From: Sorangium cellulosum So ce56
GTDB lineage: Bacteria > Myxococcota_A > Polyangia > Polyangiales > Polyangiaceae
Assembly (NCBI RefSeq): GCF_000067165.1
Contig: NC_010162.1
Location: 12,016,501-12,080,500 of the forward strand
Direction of reading: 5' to 3'
DNA length: 64,000 nucleotides
The notes below the pieces were generated by a model, which worked only from the letters and a program-made list of their open reading frames with translations, had not been told where the DNA came from and made no database searches. This document shows positions 8,040 to 18,011 of this stretch, in pieces (position 1 is the first letter of the stretch; every line of letters begins with the position of its first letter). The translations under genes and the position numbers were made by a program.

Positions 8040-9158
8040 TCAGGGCGTCCGCAGATCGACGGGGCCGTCGAGGGGCGGGCGCTGCATCCGCCCGAGCGCG
8101 GAGAGCCGGGCGCGCGGGGCTGCCGCGGCCGCCGCGCGCGCGAGCGTCCCGCCTCCGCCCGCGCCGATCGCGGTGATCGCGCCGCGGATCGGCGCGAGCA
8201 GCGCCGGAGCGGCCTCGGCGCTGCTCGCCGCCACGTGGACCACGCGCGCCGCCGGCGGCAGCAGCAGCGATCGCGGCGCCGGATCCAGGCCGATCCCGTG
8301 TCCTCGCCCTTCCCAGAACGAGCCCACGGCCTCGAGCGTGGCCCGGTACATGGTCACCTCCGCGCGGGCGGGGCCGTCGAGCGGCCCGCGCGGGACGCGC
8401 GCGCCTGCCTCCTCGAGCGCCTCGTGCAAGCCGCGCGCGAGCGCCTCCGCGCGCTCGGCCGGGCCTTCCACCAGCGCGAAGCGCGGCGACAGGCAGCCGC
8501 GCTGATCGAACGGCACGACGTCCGCGGCGATGTCCCGCGCCGCCTCGACGAGGTCCGCGTCCAGGCCGACGACGGCGAGCCCCAGGCCGGCGCCGTGCCC
8601 GCGCACGAGCACGCCCGGGCCGGCCTGGGCCCGCAGCGTCGCCACGGTCTGGTCCGAGCCGTAGACGTGCAGCTCGGCGTGCGGCAGATCCCCGGGAACC
8701 CGCTCGCCGGCCGCCGCCCCGGCGTCCCCGAGCGCGACGTCCGCGACCAGCGCGATGGCCCCGCCGGCGCGGCGGAAGCCTTCGTCGGCCTGCAGCGCGC
8801 GCACGAGGAGCTCCGCGACGACGGGATCGCGGCGGGACGGGCGCACGAGGACCTCCGGCGCTGTCGCCGTCGCGACGGCGATGGCCCGCAGCGGCGCCGT
8901 GCAGACGTTGGCCGCCAGGACCACGTGACAGCGGCGCGCGCGCCCCGAGGCCGCCACGAGCGCGTCGAGCTCGCCGTGGCTCGGCGCGACCTCGAGGTGG
9001 CGGCCGAGCGCGAGCTCCACGCCCTCGGGCGAGAGGCCGCTCGTGGAAGGCAGCCGCTGGCGCGCCTCCTCGCCCAGCGGATCGCGCGCGTCCGCGATCC
9101 GCGCCGCCGCGGCGACCGCGCGCTCGACCCGGAGGCGCCGCGCCGCGCCGTCGTCCAT
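8040..9158 (-). CDS. LuxC-like acyl-CoA/acyl-protein reductase
   Basis: A 372-residue protein of the LuxC family, which in luminous bacteria reduces an activated fatty acyl group to the aldehyde with NADPH. The Cys nucleophile is in FDQRGCLSP (residue 222), matching the conserved active-site Cys of aldehyde-dehydrogenase-like reductases, and the surrounding elements (VHVAASS, ARLSALGRMQRPPLDGP) fit the family C-terminus. It starts 2 nt after the luxE-like stop (ATG 9158), so the two are translationally coupled, as luxE/luxC activities are in lux systems. No luciferase genes are in the window, so the product aldehyde must serve something other than light. Confidence 0.87.
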   Translation of the reverse strand: MDDGAARRLRVERAVAAAARIADARDPLGEEARQRLPSTSGLSPEGVELALGRHLEVAPSHGELDALVAASGRARRCHVVLAANVCTAPLRAIAVATATAPEVLVRPSRRDPVVAELLVRALQADEGFRRAGGAIALVADVALGDAGAAAGERVPGDLPHAELHVYGSDQTVATLRAQAGPGVLVRGHGAGLGLAVVGLDADLVEAARDIAADVVPFDQRGCLSPRFALVEGPAERAEALARGLHEALEEAGARVPRGPLDGPARAEVTMYRATLEAVGSFWEGRGHGIGLDPAPRSLLLPPAARVVHVAASSAEAAPALLAPIRGAITAIGAGGGGTLARAAAAAAPRARLSALGRMQRPPLDGPVDLRTP

Positions 9159-9160
9159 CG

Positions 9161-10378
9161 TCACGCCCCGCCGCCGAGCATCTGGTCCATCGCGATCGAG
9201 CAGCCGCGCGGCGGCGCCCCGGACGCGCGGCCCAGGAGCTCGACGCCCTCCGCGGTGACGCGCACGCGGTCGGCGGTCTGGATGGCGACCGCCGAGTCGA
9301 CATTCGCGAGATCGACGATCCGCGCGAGCCCGATCTCCCCCGCGGGGAGCGGCGCGAGCGTCTCGGGGTCCACCGCGGTGACGCGCGTCCAGGGAGGCGC
9401 GAGGTACAGCCCCGGCGCCGCGCCCGGTGCGCCGGAGAGCGCCGCCGCGAGCGTGCCCTCGTAGAGCTGGCTGGAGAGCTCGGTCATGCCGTACTCGCTC
9501 ACCACGTGCGAGAGGGGCACCCCCAGCGCCCGCGCGATCGACGCCCGCAGCTCGTCCGCGGGCACCTCGCGCGAGCGGCCCTTGTAGCCGCCCGTCTGCA
9601 TGACCCGGCTCCCTTCGGGCAGCAGCGTCGCGCTCTCGGGCAGCCGCGCCTCGAGAAGATGCTCGATCAGATGCTCGATCAGATGCACGAAAGCGAACGA
9701 CGTGCCGAGCACGAGCGCCGGCTCTCCCGAGGCGCGCGCCTCGGCGCACGCGCGGGCGAACCCCGCGGCGTCGAGCTCGCCGCCGCGAACGTGCCAGCTC
9801 GCCGGCCCCGAGAGGCGCGCCGCGAAGCGGTCGATCATGAACCCGAGCGACGAGTCCGGCGCCTCGTGGAGCGGCGGCGCGAGGACGATCGCCCGGAGCC
9901 GCGCGCCGTCGGGCCACAGCAGGCGCTCCCCCCACGCGAGCGCGGCGAGCTCGTACGTGGCGGTCGTGCGGAACGGGTGCTCGCCGCGGGACGCCGCGCC
10001 GAGGGAGGTCCCGCTCGTGCGGAAGACGCGCTCGTCCGCCTCCGGCGGGTGGGCCGCGACGCGCGCGAACCGGAACACGTCGCACGGCACGGCGGGGATC
10101 TGCGCCGCGTGATCCATCGCGGCGACGTCCGCGCCGCGCGCCTCGAAGAGGCGGGCCACCGGCGCGCAATGCGCGGCCTGGTGCCGGGCGAGGGCGATCG
10201 CGAGCGCATCGAAGGTCTCCGGGAGCGCCCCGCGCTCGCCCTGGTCCTGCGGAGGAGAGGCGGCCGCCGCTCGGCCGGCGCCTGTCGAGCCCGCCCTGTC
10301 CACGCCGAGCGACGCCTCGATGAACGCCCGCGCGCGGCGGTGCAGCGCCTCGCTCTGGTCTATCGGTCCCACGGGCAC
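9161..10378 (-). CDS. LuxE-like acyl-protein synthetase
   Basis: A 405-residue member of the LuxE/acyl-protein synthetase family in the adenylate-forming superfamily. It would activate a fatty acid with ATP and hand it to the reductase. The Ser/Thr/Gly-rich phosphate loop appears as RTSGTSLGA near residue 120, and the adenylation-type motif EYGMTELSSQLYEG lies near residue 265. The C-terminus (PPRGCSIAMDQML) has the conserved Cys/Glu-type acyl-acceptor region expected of LuxE, but the exact acceptor residue is not certain. It starts at GTG 10378, 34 nt downstream of the aminotransferase, and is followed by luxC after 2 nt. Confidence 0.86.
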   Translation of the reverse strand: MPVGPIDQSEALHRRARAFIEASLGVDRAGSTGAGRAAAASPPQDQGERGALPETFDALAIALARHQAAHCAPVARLFEARGADVAAMDHAAQIPAVPCDVFRFARVAAHPPEADERVFRTSGTSLGAASRGEHPFRTTATYELAALAWGERLLWPDGARLRAIVLAPPLHEAPDSSLGFMIDRFAARLSGPASWHVRGGELDAAGFARACAEARASGEPALVLGTSFAFVHLIEHLIEHLLEARLPESATLLPEGSRVMQTGGYKGRSREVPADELRASIARALGVPLSHVVSEYGMTELSSQLYEGTLAAALSGAPGAAPGLYLAPPWTRVTAVDPETLAPLPAGEIGLARIVDLANVDSAVAIQTADRVRVTAEGVELLGRASGAPPRGCSIAMDQMLGGGA

Positions 10379-10412
10379 CGGGATAGCACGCGCGTCCTGC
10401 TCCGCTCGGGCG

Positions 10413-11771
10413 CTAGGCCGTCAACACGCGCGCGAGCGCGCCGGCCGCGGCCGAGAGCAGCGCCTCGGGGATGGTGAGCGCCGGCGTCAGCGTCAGCGTC
10501 TCGCCGCGCACCCCGCCCGTGAGGACCAGGTACCCTTCGGCCAGCATCCCGCGCATGGCCCGGAGCCCCATCTCGGCGCTCTCGAGCTCGACGCCGACCA
10601 TGAGCCCCGCGCCCCGCACGTCGACGACGCCTGCCCTGCGCGGGAGCGCCTCTCGCAGCGTCGCCTGGAAGCGAGCGCCCACGTCGCGTGAGCGCGCGGC
10701 CAGCCGGCCTTCGTCGAGGGCGTCGAGCGTCGCGAGCGCGGCGCTCGACGCGAGGGGCGATCCGGAGTGCGTCGACGTGTGGACCACCTCGCCCTCGCGC
10801 GCCCACGCCCGCATGATCGGCTCGGGCGCCACGCACGCGGAGATGGGCAGCCCGCCGCCGAGCCCCTTGCCGAAGCAGAGGATATCGACCGGCGCCCCGA
10901 GCTCTCCTGTGCGCGTCATCGCCCCCGAACGACCGAGGCCGGTCCAGATCTCGTCCGCGATCACGAGCGCCCCGTGCCGGTGCGCCGCCTCGCAGACCGC
11001 GGGCAGGAACGCGTCGGGCGGGACGACGCAGCCGCCCCGCCCGAGGATCGGCTCGAGGAGGACCGCGCCGACGTCGCCCCTGCGCAGCGCGAGCTCGACG
11101 GCGTCGACCGAGCGCGCGGCGCCCGCCTCATCGCGCGGGTAGGGCGCGAACGTCACGCGCCGGTTGAGCTGCTCCGCGAAGGGCGCCCGGTAGCTCTCGC
11201 GCAGCCCGCACGCCGCGAGCGGCGCGTACCCGAGCCCGTGGTACGCGCCCTCGAACGCGACGAGCCCCGGCCGCCCCGTCGCGAGCGCCGCCGTCTTGAC
11301 GGCCGCGGTGATCGCGTCGCTGCCGCTCTGGCCGAGCAGCGCCATGGGCGAGGGCCCGGGGTGCAGCGCCGCGAGGCGCTCCAGCAGGGTGATCTTCACG
11401 TCGGCCGAGTACACGTCGCCGAGCGCGAGGGTCAGCCGCGACAGCTGCTCCTCCGCCGCGCGCCGCACCGGCGCGGCCGCGTGGCCGAGCAGCAGCGCGC
11501 CGAAGCCGGCGCACAGGTCGACGTAGCGGTTCCCGTCGACGTCGCAGACGTTCGCGCCGCGCCCGTGCGACAGCACGATCGGCAGCATGTCGGCGCCGCT
11601 CTTCTGCGCCCGCGCCTCGCGCCGTCGGCCGAACGCCGGGCACTCGACGCGCTCGAGGCGCTCGAGGGCGCTCCGCGACAGGGGACCAGGCGGCGGCGAC
11701 AGGATCGCGGGCAGCTCCGCGCCGCTGCCCGCGTCCGGCGCCGCCGGCAGCGGCAGATCGCTGTTCGGCAT
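10413..11771 (-). CDS. Class III PLP-dependent aminotransferase
   Basis: A 452-residue fold-type I aminotransferase of the omega/ornithine-GABA type. The PLP-Asp is in LVIADEIWTGLGR (D273), the Schiff-base Lys in CFGKGLGGG (K302), and the phosphate-binding region is GQSGSDAI. A strong ribosome site (GGAGGAAGGACG, then ATG 11771) supports the start. It is the first gene of a three-gene cluster with luxE- and luxC-like genes. Class III enzymes of this type often aminate terminal aldehydes, so amination of a LuxC-made aldehyde is an attractive inference. A role in an unrelated amino-acid pathway is the alternative. Confidence 0.9.
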   Translation of the reverse strand: MPNSDLPLPAAPDAGSGAELPAILSPPPGPLSRSALERLERVECPAFGRRREARAQKSGADMLPIVLSHGRGANVCDVDGNRYVDLCAGFGALLLGHAAAPVRRAAEEQLSRLTLALGDVYSADVKITLLERLAALHPGPSPMALLGQSGSDAITAAVKTAALATGRPGLVAFEGAYHGLGYAPLAACGLRESYRAPFAEQLNRRVTFAPYPRDEAGAARSVDAVELALRRGDVGAVLLEPILGRGGCVVPPDAFLPAVCEAAHRHGALVIADEIWTGLGRSGAMTRTGELGAPVDILCFGKGLGGGLPISACVAPEPIMRAWAREGEVVHTSTHSGSPLASSAALATLDALDEGRLAARSRDVGARFQATLREALPRRAGVVDVRGAGLMVGVELESAEMGLRAMRGMLAEGYLVLTGGVRGETLTLTPALTIPEALLSAAAGALARVLTA

Positions 11772-11814
11772 CGTCCTTCCTCCGCCGGAAGCTAGCGCGC
11801 CCGCGGGCGGCTGC

Positions 11815-12714
<900 letters not shown>

Positions 12715-13775
12715 GCGCGCTCAGCCCAACCCGTCGTGCGACCTAGCCTCGACATCGTTCGAGCTCTTCCCGAGACGGAACCTACCCGGGCGTGGCTCTT
12801 CGGTCGCGATGCAACGGTTCGATATGCCCTAGCTCGCCCAACGTCAAAGCGTACTGACATGCCCCGACTCCCGTCAAGACGGCCATCCGGGCGGAGCCGT
12901 CTTCAGTGCTTCCTCCGCCTTCCCGACCCGACAACGGCCTACGTCGCCCTCTGCGCTGCGTCGCGCTCGTTGCGCTCGTCGCGTCCGTTGTGCCCTTCCA
13001 CGTTCTCGGCTTGTTCCCCGCACGCCGTCCGCCCCTCGCCGCCGTTTGCCGCCGCTCACGCCGCGCCGCACCGCCGGTGCTCGCCGATGCGCCCTGTGGG
13101 GCGCTGTGCGCTGCTATCGCAGTTGACGCCCCATCTCTTTCCTCTTGTGCAGCCCGAGCTGCCGAGGACGCGGGTCTCTCTATGCGTTTCCCGAGCGCGC
13201 CGCCACCCGTCCGGCGAGCGATTGAGCCGGCAAGGGAGAGAATGGTTCGCTGGAACACGATGTGTCTGTTCGCCTGGCATGTCCGCGTTCTGCGGGGACG
13301 AGGCTCTGTGAGTTCTGCCTCAAAACCAGGGCGCATCACAACGCTGAACTGAGCGAAGCGGAACGCAGCGGACCGGAACCGTGCGAAGCGGAACGGAGCG
13401 AAGCGGCACGGAACGGAGCGGAACGGAGCGGAACGGAACCGAGCGGCACGGAACGGAGCTGCTCCGGAGCGGAACGGAGCGGAACCGAGCGAAGCCGAGC
13501 AGAACGGAGCGGAACGGAGCTGCTCCGGAGCGGAACGGAGCGGAACGGAACCGAGCGGAACCGCGTGGAACCGCGTGCGTCGCGACCGCGCAGCGGCCGC
13601 GCCAGCGTGCCGGTTAGTTGACTTGGCATACAGGGTGCGTAGGATAGACCTGCGTCGCGGCGGAGACCTTCCCCCCCCAGGTCCGTCGCGGCGTTTTTCT
13701 TTTCGGGCTGCCGTGCCCATCTCCAGGCCGCGGCTCGACAGCGCGCGAGGGGTGGACACCGCGCTGGCGCGCCGG
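12715..13775. other. Gene-free kilobase
   Basis: No credible gene, tRNA or mobile element is seen. Base composition is uneven and the open frames present are by-products of the pentanucleotide array at 13346-13580 or of high GC. A T-rich run near 13695-13704 (GTTTTTCTTTTC) may be the end of a transcript, but no clean stem precedes it. Confidence 0.6.
13346..13580. repeat. GGAAC/GGAGC pentanucleotide array
   Basis: About 235 bp is built almost wholly from the 5-bp units GGAAC and GGAGC, often alternating as a 10-mer, with a few GGCAC or CGAGC variants. A 36-bp block starting GGAACGGAGCTGCTCCGGAG is repeated exactly 61 bp later (13450-13485 and 13511-13546). The block includes a self-complementary GGAGC-TGCTCC piece that can form a hairpin. 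Confidence 0.9.
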
Positions 13776-14561
13776 TCAGGCGAGCGACGACAGCGTCGCG
13801 CGCAGCTCACCGCCGTCGAATACCCAGAGCTCGCCCGGTCGTCCTATGGTCCAGGTCTCGTTCGCGGTGAGCGGGCTCGTCGCGACCACCGCGATCCGAT
13901 CCTTCGGGGTCGTGACGGCCGAGAAGTCGACGCGGACATCGTCGTCGAGGAGCGTCGCGACGCCGAAGGGGGCCTTGCGGATGATGTGACAGAGCCGGGT
14001 TGCGCAGCGGGCGAAGAGGTGGCGCCCGTCGCCGAGCAGGAAGTTGAACGTGCCATCCTGGCCGAGCTCGCCGCCGAGCGCCGCGATCGCCTCCCAGAGC
14101 TCGCTGGGCCGGCGCGGATAGCCGGGGAACGAGCTGCGGAGGCCCTCCAGCAGGTAACAGAAGGCGTGCTCGCTGTCGGTCGTTCCGATGGGGTTGAAGC
14201 GGCCCAGCGCGCGGCGCCGGACGCGAGGGAGCGTGCCGTTGTGCGCGAAGACCCAGTGGCGTCCCCAGAGCTCGCGCATGAACGGGTGCGTGTTGGCGAG
14301 GAGCACGTCGCCGCGGGTGCGGCGCCGGATGTGGCCGATCGCGAGCAGCGTCTTGATGGGCGTCTCGCTGAGGAATCGCGCCAGCGGGCTCTGCGCGGCG
14401 GGGCTCGGATCGAGGAACACGCGCGCGGCGCGCCCCTCGAAGAACGCGAGGCCCCAGCCGTCAGCGTGGGGACCGGTGCGGCCGCCCCGGTGCCGGAGGC
14501 CGTTGAACGAAAAGACGATGTCTGTGGGGACGTTGCACTCCATCCCGAGGAGCTCGCACAT
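13776..14561 (-). CDS. Class II glutamine amidotransferase (YafJ-like)
   Basis: A 261-residue single-domain N-terminal-nucleophile glutaminase. After Met removal Cys2 (MCELLGM) is the catalytic nucleophile. The family motifs RHRGGRTGPHADGWG, THPF (in NTHPF) and FAHNGTL are all present, and GTTDSEH supplies the late conserved Asp/Ser/Glu. No synthetase domain is fused, as in the stand-alone YafJ/EgtC-like group, whose acceptor substrates are often unknown. It is monocistronic in appearance, separated from hemE by a 220-bp stretch that contains a 73-bp repeat. Confidence 0.88.
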   Translation of the reverse strand: MCELLGMECNVPTDIVFSFNGLRHRGGRTGPHADGWGLAFFEGRAARVFLDPSPAAQSPLARFLSETPIKTLLAIGHIRRRTRGDVLLANTHPFMRELWGRHWVFAHNGTLPRVRRRALGRFNPIGTTDSEHAFCYLLEGLRSSFPGYPRRPSELWEAIAALGGELGQDGTFNFLLGDGRHLFARCATRLCHIIRKAPFGVATLLDDDVRVDFSAVTTPKDRIAVVATSPLTANETWTIGRPGELWVFDGGELRATLSSLA

Positions 14562-14646
14562 GCTCGCGGCTGGACCATATCACCCCGGGAGGGTGTCTGA
14601 GATCTCGACGGTGAGGCGCCGATGCGGCTTCTTCATCAGGGCCAGG

Positions 14647-14780
14647 CGGCGGCGCGGCCTCGCTCCTCGCCGCCCGATCCTGGTCAGCGACGCGGCGCGA
14701 TGCGCTGGCGCGGCGCGACGCGGCGGCGCGGCCTGGCGCCCGCCCCAGATCCCGGTCGACGCCGCGGCGCGATGCGCGGC
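14647..14780. repeat. Two imperfect direct repeats of about 73 bp
   Basis: Two copies share CGGCGGCGCGGCCT (14647-14660 and 14721-14734) and CGCGGCGCGATGCGC (14691-14705 and 14764-14778) with diverged middle parts, giving a period of 73-74 bp. They end right beside the hemE stop codon and could affect its 3' end. Confidence 0.75.
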
Positions 14781-14781
14781 G

Positions 14782-15831
14782 TCAGCGATCCGGCTCGCCC
14801 TGGAGCGACGCGCGCGGGATGGAGTGGACGAGATCGATGACCGCCTTGACCGTATCGACCGGCGTCTCCGGGATGATGCCGTGGCCGAGGTTGAAGATGT
14901 GCCCTGCGCGCCCGCCGGCCTCCTCGAGCACCGCGCGCGCGCGGCGCTCGGCGACGGCGCGCGGCGCGCAGAGCAGCAGCGGATCGAGGTTGCCCTGCAC
15001 CGCACGATCGTACCCGACGCGCTGCCACGCCTTGTCGAGCGGCGTGCGCCAGTCGACGCCGATGACCGTGCCACCGGCGTCGCGCTGCGCCTCCAGGAGC
15101 GCCCCCGTGTTCGTGCCGAAGTGGATGACCGGGACCCCGGTCGCCTCGAGGTCGCGGAGGATGTACCGCACGTGCGGCTGCACGTGCTCGCGGTAGTCGT
15201 CGATCGAGAGCGAGCCGACCCACGAGTCGAACAGCTGCACCGCCTGGGCGCCCGCGGCGACCTGCGCGCGCAGCAGGCGGCGGACGACCTCCGAGATCTT
15301 GCCCATCAGCGCCGACCACGCCTCGGGGTCGCTCCACATCAGCTGCTTCGTGAGCCGGTAGTCGCTCGATTTGCCCCCCTCGACCAGGTAGCTCGCCATG
15401 GTGAACGGCGCGCCGGCGAAGCCGATGAGCGGCGTCTTGCCGTCCAGCTCCTTGCGGATGAGGCGCACGGCGTCGAGCACGTAGCCGAGGCCCTCCTCGG
15501 GCTCGAACACCCGCAGCCGCTCGATGCCGGCCCGATCGCGCACGGGCTCGTGGATCACCGGGCCCTCGCCCTTCGCGAACTCGAAGGGGGCGCCCATCGG
15601 CTCGAGCGGCAGCAAAATGTCCGCGAAGAGGATCGCCGCGTCCATCCCGAGCCGCAGCGGCTGGAGCGTCACCTCGAGCGCGAGCTCGGGCGTCTTGCAG
15701 ATCTCGAGGAGCGTGTACTTCTTCCTGAGCTCCCGGTACTCGGCCATGTACCGGCCGGCCTGGCGCATGAACCACACGGGCGTGACATCGGTCGGCTCTC
15801 GCCGGCAGGCGCGCAGGAAGCGATCGTGCAT
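14782..15831 (-). CDS. hemE: Uroporphyrinogen decarboxylase
   Basis: A 349-residue full-length HemE, which decarboxylates the four acetate side chains of uroporphyrinogen III to give coproporphyrinogen III in haem synthesis. The signature PVWFMRQAGRYMAEYR holds the substrate-binding Arg residues. ILFADILLPLEPMG carries the catalytic Asp, FAGAPFTMASYLVEGG and QLFDSWVGSLS match family blocks, and NLGHGIIPETP is the C-terminal motif. A TGGAG ribosome site 6 nt before ATG 15831 supports the start. No other hem genes lie alongside. Confidence 0.97.
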   Translation of the reverse strand: MHDRFLRACRREPTDVTPVWFMRQAGRYMAEYRELRKKYTLLEICKTPELALEVTLQPLRLGMDAAILFADILLPLEPMGAPFEFAKGEGPVIHEPVRDRAGIERLRVFEPEEGLGYVLDAVRLIRKELDGKTPLIGFAGAPFTMASYLVEGGKSSDYRLTKQLMWSDPEAWSALMGKISEVVRRLLRAQVAAGAQAVQLFDSWVGSLSIDDYREHVQPHVRYILRDLEATGVPVIHFGTNTGALLEAQRDAGGTVIGVDWRTPLDKAWQRVGYDRAVQGNLDPLLLCAPRAVAERRARAVLEEAGGRAGHIFNLGHGIIPETPVDTVKAVIDLVHSIPRASLQGEPDR

Positions 15832-16024
15832 GGAAGGCTCCAGGAGGGGTCGACGGGACGCCGTCGGGACGCCCCTTCATGTCCGTTCAGCCATCGCCCG
15901 GCAATGGGTTTCAGCCCATCGCCCGAACGTGGGTCGCCGGGAGCGCGGCGCGGCAGGGCCCGAGGCGGCCGGTCGAGGGGGCGGACCCAAGCGTCGGCTC
16001 CCCCTCCGTGTAGACTACGAGTCT

Positions 16025-16642
16025 ATGGCGCGTCCCTCCAGACCTCCCGGCTTTGACATGACGTACAGGCCCGAGAAGCGCATCGCGTTCGGGCCGCCGC
16101 TGAAGGAGCGCCTCCCGGCGCTGCTTTACCTGACCTTCGCCCTCGGCGTCTCGGCGGTGATCTTCTACGGCCAGAACGCCCCCTCGAGCTCCCGGATCTT
16201 CCAGTACGTCGTCGAGGGCGATCGCCACCGGCTCGTCTCCTCCAGCGTGTGCGCCATCGTCCTGTGCGTGAGCGCGCTGGCGATGGTGCTGCGCGAGCAG
16301 ATGCGGGGGGTCGTCGTGCACCCGGAAGGGATCGAGCTGCGCGAGCTGCTCACCTTCGGCGTGCCGCGCGTGCGGCGCTTCGCCTGGTCGCAGATCGACC
16401 GGATGGCGGTGCCCTCCGCGCAGGCGGGCGCCGGCGCCGCGGCGGCGGTCAGCGGGACCGCGCCAGCGAGCAACATCCGGCTCGATCTCTGGGACGGGTC
16501 CCGCACCTGGCTGCCGGACGTCGGAGACAAGATCGCGCTGTCGGTGATGCTGGAGCGGGTCGCCCTGGCGCGGGCGATCCCGATCGAGGGCGGGACCGGG
16601 CTGATGGACGACCTCGGGAACCCCCTTCAGGACGACGGCTGA
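16025..16642 (+). CDS. Small membrane protein with PH-like domain
   Basis: A 205-residue protein with two likely transmembrane helices (about 30-50, LPALLYLTFALGVSAVIFY, and about 70-92, VSSSVCAIVLCVSALAMVL). A soluble C-terminal half follows, whose pattern (GVVVHPEGIELRELL, RRFAWSQIDRMAV, LDLWDGSRTWLPDVG) resembles bacterial PH-like domains attached to membranes. The start is ATG 16025 or ATG 16058; neither has a clear ribosome site. It converges with the M20 gene, leaving 6 nt between stops. Function is unknown. Confidence 0.68.
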   Translation: MARPSRPPGFDMTYRPEKRIAFGPPLKERLPALLYLTFALGVSAVIFYGQNAPSSSRIFQYVVEGDRHRLVSSSVCAIVLCVSALAMVLREQMRGVVVHPEGIELRELLTFGVPRVRRFAWSQIDRMAVPSAQAGAGAAAAVSGTAPASNIRLDLWDGSRTWLPDVGDKIALSVMLERVALARAIPIEGGTGLMDDLGNPLQDDG

Positions 16643-16648
16643 AGGGAG

Positions 16649-17836
16649 CTAGCGCGCGCTCGCCCCGGCCTTCCGCTGCGCGAACTCCTCGCGCACGCCC
16701 TGCCGCAGCTCGGGATCGAGCAGGAGATCCGCGCACGTCATCGCCATGGCCTTGGCGGCGATCAGCATCGAGTCCTGGCCGGCGGGGCTCGCGGCGCGCT
16801 CGGCGAACGCGTGCTGGTGGCAGGTCGTCTCTCCCTTGCCGCAGATCGCGATCCACGGATGGATGGCGGGCAGCGCGTGGGACACGTCGCCCATGTCGGT
16901 CGAGCCGGTGCCGACGGCGGGGTCCATCTCGATCGGCGAGCGGCCGAGGGCGCGCAGGTGCTCGCCGAAGCGGCGCGCCATCTTCCGGTTGTTGACCATG
17001 TTCTTGTAGCCGCCCTGATCGACGAGCGTGAGCTCGGCCCCGCTCGCCATGGCCGCGCCGCGGGCGCAGCGCTCCACGATCGCCCGCACGCGGGCGAGCT
17101 CCTCGGTGTCGAGGGCGCGGACCGAGAACTCGGCGACGGCGAGCTCCGGGATGATGTTGACCGCCCGGCCGCCGTTCTTGATGAACCCGTGCACCCGGAC
17201 GCCGTCGCGGAAGTGGACGCGCTGGCCGTCGATCAGCCGGAAGGTGTCGAGGCAGGCCGTGAGCGCGCTATTGCCGTCCCACGGCGCGAGCGCGGCGTGC
17301 GACGGCTTGCCGCGGAACTGGAGCTCGAGCCAGGCGCTGGCCAGCGTGTCGTGCGCGAGCAGGTCGCGGTCGAACGGGTGGAACATCATCGCGGCGTCGA
17401 CGCCCTCGAAAGCGCCCGCCTCGAGCAGCCTGATCTTGCCGCCGCCCCCCTCCTCGGCGGGCGTCCCGACCAGATCGATGGTGCCGGTCACGGCGTCCTT
17501 CTGCCGCGCCAGCGCGAGGAACGCGCCGAGCGCGCCCGCCGCGATCAGGTTGTGCCCGCAAGCGTGGCCGATCTCCGGGAGCGCGTCGTACTCGGCGAGG
17601 ATGGCGAGGTGGGGACCCCCGCCGCGCCCGATGCGCGCGCGGAGCGAGGTGGGCATGCCGGCGAGCCCGCGCTCGACCTGGATGCCGCGCTTCTCGACGG
17701 CCTCGGCGAGCCAGGCCGCGGCCCTGTGCTCCTCGAAGCGGAGCTCGGGGTTCGCGTGGATGCGCGCGGCGATCTCGCGGAGGTCCGGGGAGAGGTCGTC
17801 GATGTCACGCTGGATGCGGCTCGGGTCGAGGTTCAT
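16649..17836 (-). CDS. M20D-family amidohydrolase (AbgB/HipO-like)
   Basis: A 395-residue metallo-amidohydrolase with the two-domain M20 layout. Metal ligands are suggested in EIGHACGHN (His), GTPAEEGGGGK (Glu pair) and MMFHPFD. The lid/dimerisation domain includes GKPSHAA and NIIPELA, and the late ligand His is in TTCHQHAFAE. Relatives such as AbgB and HipO cleave N-acyl or p-aminobenzoyl-glutamate-like amides, so an acyl-amino acid or dipeptide is the likely substrate type. ATG 17836 gives MNLDPSRIQRDID. It is divergent from apbE across a 175-bp spacer with short GCACGCTC repeats. Confidence 0.87.
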   Translation of the reverse strand: MNLDPSRIQRDIDDLSPDLREIAARIHANPELRFEEHRAAAWLAEAVEKRGIQVERGLAGMPTSLRARIGRGGGPHLAILAEYDALPEIGHACGHNLIAAGALGAFLALARQKDAVTGTIDLVGTPAEEGGGGKIRLLEAGAFEGVDAAMMFHPFDRDLLAHDTLASAWLELQFRGKPSHAALAPWDGNSALTACLDTFRLIDGQRVHFRDGVRVHGFIKNGGRAVNIIPELAVAEFSVRALDTEELARVRAIVERCARGAAMASGAELTLVDQGGYKNMVNNRKMARRFGEHLRALGRSPIEMDPAVGTGSTDMGDVSHALPAIHPWIAICGKGETTCHQHAFAERAASPAGQDSMLIAAKAMAMTCADLLLDPELRQGVREEFAQRKAGASAR

Positions 17837-18011
17837 GGCGGCGAGCGATACTACTCTGGATCCGCGCGGCTCGCCCGGGCCATGGTGGCGCTGGCGGAGG
17901 AGCTCCGCCGACGCCGCCCGGTGGTGACGCTCGCACGCTCGCGCATTCGCACGCTTGCACGCTCGCACGCCGCCACGCTGTCGGGCCTTCTCACGGAGCC
18001 AGGACCCTCGA

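Noticed and set aside
12782..13810. 342-codon minus-strand frame with FRSAPFRS-like repeats
   Set aside because: The repeats are a translation of the pentanucleotide array, open in several frames; the ends have no ribosome site or domain.
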